Assembly (NCBI RefSeq): GCF_001507535.1
Contig: NZ_LQBN01000001.1
Coordinates: 62,001-126,000, forward strand
DNA length: 64,000 nt
Direction of reading: 5' to 3'
Source of the DNA: Thiomicrospira sp. WB1
GTDB taxonomy: Bacteria; Pseudomonadota; Gammaproteobacteria; Thiomicrospirales; Thiomicrospiraceae
Shown: in pieces, positions 57,441 to 64,000 of the stretch
How the letters are laid out: every line of letters starts with the position of its first letter
How positions within the stretch are numbered: the first letter of the stretch is position 1
Position numbers and translations under genes: made by a program
Notes under the pieces: model-generated
Told to the model about the DNA's origin: nothing
What the model saw: the letters and a program-made list of their open reading frames with translations, nothing else
Database searches by the model: none

Positions 57441-58097
57441 ATGTGGAATCGAATGCAGTCGCTCAGCGCAGCGTTTCTGTTGCTTTGGGCCAGTCAGGCC
57501 GCGATGGCGGAACCACTGGATGTCGCGATCACACCAGAGTTGAGTCAGGTGACGGTGTTGCATCAGGGGGAATCGGTCACCATTCAGCGTGAACAGGATC
57601 AGAGCAACACAATTGAGGACGATTACGCGTTGACCTCAAGAGCCTGTCCGCCATTTTGTGTCCAACCGATGCAGATTGCGCCGGGTGTGACCACCATCGG
57701 GGAACGTGAGTTGCTGGATTTTCTGCAACGTCAGTCCAAAGACGATGAAGACATTGTGGTGATTGACTCTCGCACGCCGGACTGGGTGGCCAAAGGCACC
57801 ATTCCCGGTGCCATCAACCTGCCCTGGACCAAGTTGTATCCGGAATCGGACAGCTATCGGCCGCTTGAAGTGGAAAGCCTTCTCACCGATCGCTTCGATG
57901 TAACGATTGAGGATGGCATTTGGAACTTTTCCCAGGCCAAAACGCTGGTCCTGTTCTGTAATGGACCCTGGTGCGGCCAGTCGCCGACCAACCTCAGAGC
58001 CTTGCTTAACCTCGGGTATCCCGCGCACAAACTGTTCTGGTATCGGGGTGGGATGCAGGCCTGGCAGTCATTGGGGCTGACCACCGTCCGTCCCTGA
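57441..58097 (+). CDS. Periplasmic rhodanese-domain protein
   Basis: A 218-residue exported protein with a signal peptide (ending AMAEP). A single rhodanese domain has VVIDSRTPDWVAKGTIPGAIN near 104 and the catalytic loop CNGPWCGQS near 172, with Cys available for persulfide transfer. An extra pair CPPFC near 70 could form a disulfide. Sulfur transfer in the periplasm suits a sulfur-oxidising lifestyle, inferred only. AAGGAGG precedes the ATG (57441) by nine bases. Divergent from the two-component operon. Confidence 0.88.
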   Translation: MWNRMQSLSAAFLLLWASQAAMAEPLDVAITPELSQVTVLHQGESVTIQREQDQSNTIEDDYALTSRACPPFCVQPMQIAPGVTTIGERELLDFLQRQSKDDEDIVVIDSRTPDWVAKGTIPGAINLPWTKLYPESDSYRPLEVESLLTDRFDVTIEDGIWNFSQAKTLVLFCNGPWCGQSPTNLRALLNLGYPAHKLFWYRGGMQAWQSLGLTTVRP

Positions 58098-58112
58098 GCC
58101 GGGGTGTTTTTG

Positions 58113-58124
58113 ACCAGGCCTGGT
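58113..58124. repeat. Iterated palindrome copy 15 (intergenic)
   Basis: Perfect ACCAGGCCTGGT in a 24-base perfect palindrome between convergent genes 39 bases apart, where no ordinary terminator is seen. Confidence 0.95.
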
Positions 58125-58136
58125 CAAAAAGGTGAT

Positions 58137-61100
58137 TCACGCTTGAAATCGCCGGTGCCAGGCTTCGCGCAGTTGCTGCACGATCTGGAAAAACACCGGA
58201 ATGAAGAACAGCGCGATCAGTACCAGTGCCAACATGCCGCCGATGATGGTCAGGCCGACATAAAATCGGCTGGTGGCCCCGGCGCCACTGGCAAACAGCA
58301 ACGGTAAGACGCCCAAAACGAAGGACAGGGACGTCATCATCACCGGGCGAAACCGTAGGCGTGCGGCACTGAGTGCGGCGTCGGCGATGCTCCGAGCGTG
58401 CCTTCCCTGTGTCCCGCTGCGTTCTTTGGCGGCAAACTCCACCATCAGAATCGCATTTTTACTGGCAATGCCAATCAACAGCACCATGCCGATTTGGGTA
58501 TAGAGGTTGTTGGTCAGACCGGGCATGAGTTTGAGCGCAAGCAAGGCCCCCCAGAACGCGATGACCACGGTGGCAATGATGGCGATGGGCAGACTCCAGC
58601 TTTCGTATTGTGCTACCAGAAACAAATAAGCAAACAACGTCGCCAGCGCAAAAATCATCAGCACCAGTTCGTTGGCCTTGAGCGCTTGCAGGGTATTGCC
58701 GGTCCATTCAATGAAATACCCATCCGGCAGGGTGTTGTGTGCCAATTGATCCATCAGGGCGACCGCTTCGATGTCGCTGGTGCCGGTCGCCGGTGTGATT
58801 TGCAGATCGGCCGTGCGCACCAGGTTGTATCGATTAATGCTCGAGGGACCCACCTGCGGCACCACCTCGAGCAGCGCACTGGCAGGAATCAGTTCACCCT
58901 GGTCGGATCGAATCTTCAGGCGTTTGAGGTCATCGAGTTGATCTCGATTGTCGGCGCTGGCCTGAACCTGTACCTGGTAATTGCGCCCTTTGAGCGTGAA
59001 GTCATTGACATAGGCACTGCCCAGATGGGTGGACAGCGTCTGGTAAATGCGCTCGGGTGAAACGCCCAACATTTGTGCCTTGTCGCGGAAAACGCTGACC
59101 TGATACTGCGGGGTGGTCGCGCTGAACGTGGTTTTGGCCCGTTCGATTTCATTGCGCTGATTGGCTTGATAGATCAGCCCGCGCAGGGTTTGCGCCAAAG
59201 CTTGAACCGAGTCGCCGCTTAAGTCCTGTAATTGCGCGCTCATATCCCCACTGCGGCCCAATCCGTTGATCGCCGGGGGCGGAAACGCAAAGGCATTGGC
59301 TTGCGGCATGGCTTGCAGAGACTGATTGATGCGTCCCAAAATCCGATACCACTGGGTTTCGTCACGGGTTCGGTCGGACCAATCATCCAAAATGGCGATC
59401 ATAAACGCGCTGTTGGCGGCCAGTCCCGAAAAAAGGCTGTAGCCGGACACCCCGATGATGTCACTGATGCCCTCAATCGGGCGCAGTTGATCGGTGATTT
59501 CGCGGGTCACAGCTTCGGTGCGTGCCAGCGAGGCGCCATCGGGTAATTGGACGTTGATCATCAGGGCGCCCCGGTCTTCCGGCGGGATGAAGCCGCCGGG
59601 CACCGATTGAAAGAGCCACACGGTGGACAGCGCAAACAGAATGAAAACGCCCAAAACGGTTTTGGGGAAACGCAGCAGGTGCGCGATGCTGCCGACGTAA
59701 GCGCCGCGAATGCTTTCCAGGCCTTTGCCGAAAGGGCGTGCCGGGGAAAAACGGCTCAGTGGCGATTGCAAGGCCTGGGCGCTTGGGCGCAATAACAGCG
59801 CGCACATGGCCGGTGACAGAGTCAAAGCGGTGAGGGAAGACAGGACCACGGCAAACGACAGGGTTATGGCAAACTGCCGGTAGAGTTCCCCGGTAATGCC
59901 AGGCATAAAGGTAATGGGCACAAACACAGCCAACAGCACCAGCGTGGTGGCAATCACCGGCGTGGTCATCTGGCGCATGCTGTCAATGGCGAGTTGCTTG
60001 CGATCAAGGCTGCGCGCATCGGCCTGATCGATCAGGCGCTGGGTGTTTTCCACCACAATGATGGCGTCGTCCACCACAATGCCGATCGCCAGAATCAGGG
60101 CAAACAGGGTAATCATGTTCAGGTTGAGGCCAAAGGCAAACAAGACGCTCATCACGCCGATCAATGCAATCGGAATGGCGACGGCCGGGATCAAGGTGGC
60201 GCGCCAGTCCCCCAGAAACAGCCAGGTGACCAATACCACGAGTGTGAAGGTGATCAACAACGTCTTGAAGACCTCTTCCACCGAGGCCCGAACCGATTCG
60301 GTGGTGTCATAGAGAATGTCGTAGGCCAGCCCTTCGGGCATACGCTGTCCCAGACGCTCCATTTCCGCATAGACCGCATCGGCGACTTCCAGGGCATTGG
60401 CGCCCGGTGTCTGGAAAATGGCCAGTGTGGCCGCGGCCTGGTTGTTCAGGCGCGCGTTGGCCAGATAGGATTTGGAACCCAGCCCCACCTCGGCCACGTC
60501 CTTGAGCCGAACCGTGCCCCCCTGTGCGTTGGCACGCAGCAGAATCTGCTCAAAGGCCTTGACGCTCTGCAAACGACCGTCGGCTTTGAGCGTGTATTGA
60601 AATGCCGGGGGACGCGGGGCATCGGCCTGGTCGTGCACAAAAGGCGGTCCGCCGATGGTGCCGGCGCTGGCCTGAATATTCTGGCTGCGGATGGCACTGA
60701 GTACATCCTGCGTACTGAGCTGATAAGCTTCCAGCTTGAGCGGATCCAGCCAGATGCGCATGGCGTAGTCGTTCTGGCTCAGTTGCTGGGCGTTGCCGAC
60801 GCCGGGCAGGCGCGCCAGCGGCTGTTCCAGATTGCGAGCGGTATAGTTATTGAGAAACAGGGCATCATAGCGCTCGTTGGGTGAAAACACGTTGATCACC
60901 ATCAGCATGTTGCCACTTTGTTTTTCGGTGGTGATGCCCTGTCGAATCACGGCCTGGGGCAACTTGGGTTGCGCCAGCGCCACTCGGTTCTGAACCTGAA
61001 CGGCGGCGATGTCGGGATCGGTGCCGACCTCAAAGGTGATGGTCAGCTGGTAATGGCCGTTCTGGCTGCTCTGGGACGACATATAGAGCATGTTGTCGAC

Positions 61101-61319
61101 CCCGTTGACCTGTTCTTCGATGGGGATGGCAACGCTTTCGGCCAAGGTTTCGGCATCGGCCCCGGGGTAGGTGGTGGACACCTGAACCTGCGGCGGCGCA
61201 ATATTGGGGTATTCGTTGATGGGCAGAGCCTTGAGCGCAATGCTGCCGGCAAGGACCAGCACAATGGCCATCACAAATGCAAACTTGGGGCGTCGGATGA
61301 AAAACGCGGAAAACATCAA
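58137..61319 (-). CDS. RND multidrug efflux pump (HAE1, AcrB-like)
   Basis: A 1060-residue pump of the hydrophobe/amphiphile class with 12 helices. The proton-relay pair is in IGIVVDDAIIVVENTQR (TM4). N-terminal FFIRRPKFAFVMAIVL and later PGGFIPPEDRGALM are family features. It exports drugs or detergents as a trimer with the adaptor encoded just upstream (four-base overlap). No channel gene is adjacent; the TolC-like protein at 52221 is a candidate partner. Confidence 0.94.
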   Translation of the reverse strand: MMFSAFFIRRPKFAFVMAIVLVLAGSIALKALPINEYPNIAPPQVQVSTTYPGADAETLAESVAIPIEEQVNGVDNMLYMSSQSSQNGHYQLTITFEVGTDPDIAAVQVQNRVALAQPKLPQAVIRQGITTEKQSGNMLMVINVFSPNERYDALFLNNYTARNLEQPLARLPGVGNAQQLSQNDYAMRIWLDPLKLEAYQLSTQDVLSAIRSQNIQASAGTIGGPPFVHDQADAPRPPAFQYTLKADGRLQSVKAFEQILLRANAQGGTVRLKDVAEVGLGSKSYLANARLNNQAAATLAIFQTPGANALEVADAVYAEMERLGQRMPEGLAYDILYDTTESVRASVEEVFKTLLITFTLVVLVTWLFLGDWRATLIPAVAIPIALIGVMSVLFAFGLNLNMITLFALILAIGIVVDDAIIVVENTQRLIDQADARSLDRKQLAIDSMRQMTTPVIATTLVLLAVFVPITFMPGITGELYRQFAITLSFAVVLSSLTALTLSPAMCALLLRPSAQALQSPLSRFSPARPFGKGLESIRGAYVGSIAHLLRFPKTVLGVFILFALSTVWLFQSVPGGFIPPEDRGALMINVQLPDGASLARTEAVTREITDQLRPIEGISDIIGVSGYSLFSGLAANSAFMIAILDDWSDRTRDETQWYRILGRINQSLQAMPQANAFAFPPPAINGLGRSGDMSAQLQDLSGDSVQALAQTLRGLIYQANQRNEIERAKTTFSATTPQYQVSVFRDKAQMLGVSPERIYQTLSTHLGSAYVNDFTLKGRNYQVQVQASADNRDQLDDLKRLKIRSDQGELIPASALLEVVPQVGPSSINRYNLVRTADLQITPATGTSDIEAVALMDQLAHNTLPDGYFIEWTGNTLQALKANELVLMIFALATLFAYLFLVAQYESWSLPIAIIATVVIAFWGALLALKLMPGLTNNLYTQIGMVLLIGIASKNAILMVEFAAKERSGTQGRHARSIADAALSAARLRFRPVMMTSLSFVLGVLPLLFASGAGATSRFYVGLTIIGGMLALVLIALFFIPVFFQIVQQLREAWHRRFQA

Positions 61320-62479
61320 TCTGCCTCCGCTGGCATCGGCGACACCGTTTGCCCCGGCCGGACTTTCTGCAACCCCTGAGTGATCACGCGCTCGCCAGCT
61401 TGAAGCCCCGAGGTGACCTCGATCTGGTGATCATAGGTCTCCCCCAGTTGAATGCGCCGCTCCTCGACCTGGTTCTGCGCGTTGACCACCAGCACAAACG
61501 TGCCTTTTCGGTCTTTCTGCAGGGCTTTTTGTGGCACCATCAGGGCTGGTTGATCGCGGGTCTGCTCAATGACCAGCGTGACAAATTGCCCCGGCAACAG
61601 CTGATGGTTCGGGTTGTCAAAGCGGGCGCGGATTTTGATGCTGTCGGTGGCCGGATTCACTTCGTTGCCCAGAAACGTAAACTGCCCAGTGTGGGCGTAT
61701 TGGCTGCCATCGGACAGAACCAGACGGGGGTGTGGGGTATCGGCCAGTGCCGCTTGCAAGGTGCGTTCGCCCAGCTTTAAGTCACGACGGAAAGGCAGCA
61801 GTGCCCGTTCGCTGATTTCCAGGCTGACATAAATCGGATCGAGTTGATGCACCTGTGCCAAAGCCCCGCTGGCGGGATTGACCAGATTGCCACGCGTATA
61901 GTGACTGAGACCGATGACACCGTCGATCGGGCTTTCAATGGCGGTGTAGCCCAGTTCGCGTTGGGCATTGTCCACCGCCGCCTGCGCCAGTTGGACCTGC
62001 GCTTTGGCGGAAATGCTGGCGGCTTCCGCCTGGTCCAATTCGGCTTGTGAAATCAGGTTTTTTTGCTGCATGTCCTGCTTTCGCCGGTAATCCGCCAGCG
62101 CATTCTGGCGTTGGGCTTGGGCTTGCAAACGCTGTGCTTGCGCCTGTTCCAGAGCGGTCTGATAGGGCGCGCGTTCAATCTGAAACAGCGTCTGACCCTG
62201 GACCACTTTTTCCCCTTCGTCAAACAGGCGGGCCTTTAGAAACCCTTCAATGCGTGCGCGCAGGGCGACGCTCTCGATCGGTTCCACTCGCCCCAGTAAA
62301 CGATGCGTCTGGGTGGGCGAAGCGGTTTGAACGGTCATTACCGTGACCGCCGTGGTTTGACCATCGCTCGGTTCGTTCGCGCTGGCCGCGGGCCCGGCGG
62401 CCCATGTCAGGGTAAAAAGGACCAGGCCTGGTAAAAAATGGACAAGGCGCATGAGGCGATCGGATAGGTTGCGGCGCAT
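61316..62479 (-). CDS. RND periplasmic adaptor (AcrA-like)
   Basis: A 387-residue membrane-fusion protein with an N-terminal signal anchor. The lipoyl motif is in RVEPIESVALRARIEGFL and the hairpin (about 90-165) is Gln/Ala-rich. Later IESPIDGVIGLSHYTRGNLV completes the lipoyl part. It links the HAE1 pump to an outer-membrane channel. The start at 62479 has GGGAGAG upstream. It carries a palindrome read as LPGLV in the signal segment. Confidence 0.92.
   Translation of the reverse strand: MRRNLSDRLMRLVHFLPGLVLFTLTWAAGPAASANEPSDGQTTAVTVMTVQTASPTQTHRLLGRVEPIESVALRARIEGFLKARLFDEGEKVVQGQTLFQIERAPYQTALEQAQAQRLQAQAQRQNALADYRRKQDMQQKNLISQAELDQAEAASISAKAQVQLAQAAVDNAQRELGYTAIESPIDGVIGLSHYTRGNLVNPASGALAQVHQLDPIYVSLEISERALLPFRRDLKLGERTLQAALADTPHPRLVLSDGSQYAHTGQFTFLGNEVNPATDSIKIRARFDNPNHQLLPGQFVTLVIEQTRDQPALMVPQKALQKDRKGTFVLVVNAQNQVEERRIQLGETYDHQIEVTSGLQAGERVITQGLQKVRPGQTVSPMPAEAD
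62421..62432. repeat. Iterated palindrome copy 16 (in adaptor gene)
   Basis: Perfect ACCAGGCCTGGT, read as PGLV within the signal segment. Confidence 0.95.
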
Positions 62480-62618
62480 GGTCTCTCCCAAGATCAGACA
62501 ATCAACCTCATTGTAGGGCAGTTTGCGGGAAGAGACCAGATTCGGATGTGACTTTGTTGTCACAAGGCGGCTTCATGGCTGCGTTTCAGTGCGTTATCTG
62601 GTAAAAAGAGTTGCACTG

Positions 62619-63035
62619 ATGCTTCATACGAGGGTGACGAGGGTGATTGGGAAAGCATTAATCATTTGGCTGGGACTGCTTGGGATCGCGATCCTCAATG
62701 GCGCGCTTCGTGAGGGGGTATGGGCACCCATGCTGGGTGAGGTGGCGGCCAATCTGATCAGCGGATTGATGCTTGCGGGGCTGATTTTGGGGGTGGCGTA
62801 TTATTCCCTTCCCTGGCTGGCGGTGACAAGTTTTGCGCACTATGGATGGATCGGCGCATTGTGGGGCCTTCTGACCGGGCTGTTTGAAGGGGCGATGATC
62901 CATTGGCAGGGTCGGATCGAGGAGGATGCTTGGGCGGCGATGACGTTTGAGCAGGGAAATCTCTGGCCTTTGATCTGGCTGGTGACGTGCCTGGCCCCGG
63001 TGTTGGCGGCTCTAGGACGCAGACGATTCGGATAG
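62619..63035 (+). CDS. Four-helix membrane protein of unknown function
   Basis: A 138-residue protein with about four helices (roughly residues 10-28, 38-56, 60-90 and 115-132) and no recognised family. The start at 62619 is preferred to a longer frame from 62523 without a ribosome site, though no strong site precedes 62619 either. It ends 24 bases inside the convergent recF gene. Confidence 0.6.
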   Translation: MLHTRVTRVIGKALIIWLGLLGIAILNGALREGVWAPMLGEVAANLISGLMLAGLILGVAYYSLPWLAVTSFAHYGWIGALWGLLTGLFEGAMIHWQGRIEEDAWAAMTFEQGNLWPLIWLVTCLAPVLAALGRRRFG

Positions 63036-64000
63036 GGGGTGCAGTTGACCGTTTTCAATGCACCAGGCCTGATAGTCGGTTTGGTCGCGAGCGGTCTCGG
63101 GGATCAGATTGAGGCTGGTGGTGGTCAGCAGAGATTGAATGCCCAGCTCCTGGAGCAGAGTCAGCAGGGTCTGGCGATGATGCGCATCCAGTTCGGCCGG
63201 AAGGTCGTCGATCAACATGATCACCGTCTGGCCGCTCAGTTTTTCGTAAAGGGCGGCCTGGGCCAGCAGCAACGCGCAGACAAACAGCTTTTGCTGACCG
63301 CGGGATAAGGCCATCTGGGCGTCCATTTTATCAAAGCGAAACCGCATGTCGGCACGATGGGCACCATATTGGGTAAAGCCTTGTTTTCGATCTTTTTCCA
63401 GATGGCTTTGCAGCGCCTGGCCAAAATCGGGTTGGGCCTGAGGCCAACCGGGGCGGAAGCTGACTTGCGGCGGCGCGGACAGTTCCGGCATAAGGGCTTG
63501 GCAATAGGTTTCCAGAAAGGGCGTCAGGGCGTGGATGTAGTCATGTCGCAGACTGTGCAGGCGATCATTGGCCGCCAGCAGTTGTGCGTCCCATAACTGG
63601 ACCTGGTCGGCGGGCAGTTGTTGACGCAGGGCGCGGTTGCGTTGTTTCAGTGCGCGCTGGTAAAGACGCCAGTGTTGCATGAAATCGGTCTGAGCATGAA
63701 AGCAGCCCCAGTCCAGATAATGACGGCGTGCTTTGGGGCCTTCTTCCAGTAGGCGGTGGCTTTCCGGCGTGAGCAACTGAATGGGCAGGGTGGCGGCCAT
63801 TTCGGCCTGCGTGCGAATGGTGTCGCCGTTGATGCGCACTCGCACCTGTCCGTCCTGCTGGCGACTCAGGCCCAGACGGTGGCGCTGGGTGCCCTGTTCG
63901 ACTTCACAGAAAATCACCAGGCCTGGTTGCTGGTGCTGAATCAGTTGGCGCGGTTGGGCCGTACGGAACGAGCGGCCTGACGCCAGGGTCCACAGGGCTT
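63012..64000 (-). CDS. recF: RecF recombination mediator (partial)
   Basis: The C-terminal 329 residues or so of RecF, which loads RecA at gaps. The frame stays open to the window edge and begins there with LWTLASGRSFRTAQP, matching the region after the Walker A motif (the latter is outside). Seen: LLEEGPKARRHYLDWGCFH, the ABC signature-like LSRGQQKLFVCALLLAQ and Walker B VIMLIDDLPAELD. recF usually follows dnaA and dnaN, which should lie to the right. It carries a palindrome read as QPGLV. Confidence 0.96.
   Translation of the reverse strand, partial: ALWTLASGRSFRTAQPRQLIQHQQPGLVIFCEVEQGTQRHRLGLSRQQDGQVRVRINGDTIRTQAEMAATLPIQLLTPESHRLLEEGPKARRHYLDWGCFHAQTDFMQHWRLYQRALKQRNRALRQQLPADQVQLWDAQLLAANDRLHSLRHDYIHALTPFLETYCQALMPELSAPPQVSFRPGWPQAQPDFGQALQSHLEKDRKQGFTQYGAHRADMRFRFDKMDAQMALSRGQQKLFVCALLLAQAALYEKLSGQTVIMLIDDLPAELDAHHRQTLLTLLQELGIQSLLTTTSLNLIPETARDQTDYQAWCIENGQLHPLSESSAS
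63916..63927. repeat. Iterated palindrome copy 17 (in recF)
   Basis: Perfect ACCAGGCCTGGT, read as PGLV in RecF. Confidence 0.95.

Overview
The window looks like chromosomal DNA from an aerobic, autotrophic gammaproteobacterium. A proteobacterial-type phosphoribulokinase (Calvin cycle), oxygen-dependent HemF, PolA, GyrB, RecF, Hsp15 and a pseudomonad-style homoserine kinase all point that way, as does a moderately GC-rich, densely packed gene order. The genus cannot be fixed from sequence alone; sulfur-oxidiser-like lineages such as Halothiobacillaceae or Thiomicrospira relatives are a guess. RecF runs off the right edge on the minus strand, so dnaN/dnaA and the origin probably lie just beyond 64000. 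GyrB sits 17 kb away from recF instead of next to it.

Layout. 1-2.0 kb: end of an accessory operon encoding an SMC/Rad50-like ATPase with a zinc hook. 2.2-11.7 kb: housekeeping genes (AlkB-like dioxygenase, outer-membrane barrel, polA, thrB, DUF4395 protein, prolyl-hydroxylase-like oxygenase, dps). 11.7-22.3 kb: a nitrogen-type regulon with cyanase (cynS), OsmC protein, acyl-CoA-dehydrogenase-like flavoprotein, rubredoxin-rubredoxin reductase fusion, a sigma54 activator, a Rof-like protein, a nitrate/cyanate-type ABC transporter and an outer-membrane porin. 22.5-24.8 kb: two anion transporters. 25.0-29.6 kb: three c-di-GMP genes. 29.7-45.3 kb: housekeeping genes (gluQ, alkA-like, tsaC, M48 protease, hemF, hslR, DUF389 protein, yefM-yoeB, phosphoribulokinase, gyrB). 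45.5-62.5 kb: envelope lipoproteins, a heavy-metal RND efflux operon, cytochrome b561, a broken HD-GYP gene, a two-component system, a periplasmic rhodanese and a second RND pump. 62.6-64.0 kb: a membrane protein and recF.

Two signals stand out. First, the perfect 12-bp palindrome ACCAGGCCTGGT occurs 17 times in 64 kb, where random expectation is far below one. It is found both inside genes (always read as QAW or PGLV) and just downstream of genes. It behaves like a genome-wide iterated palindrome of unknown function.

Second, the four transcription units of the cyanate region (cynS, the OsmC-flavoprotein-rubredoxin operon, the ABC transporter and the porin) each carry a -24/-12 sigma54 promoter. 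Sites related to TGTTGACAAAG lie about 100-130 bp upstream. cynS and the OsmC operon diverge around one shared inverted repeat. Together with the embedded sigma54 activator, this looks like a self-contained uptake-and-oxidation route feeding cyanate to cyanase; the true substrate is unknown.

A smaller regulon is suggested by 11-bp-spaced CAACCTGAA repeats in front of both the OmpR-type regulator and the heavy-metal efflux operon. At least two genes are broken: an HD-GYP protein and a small secreted protein.
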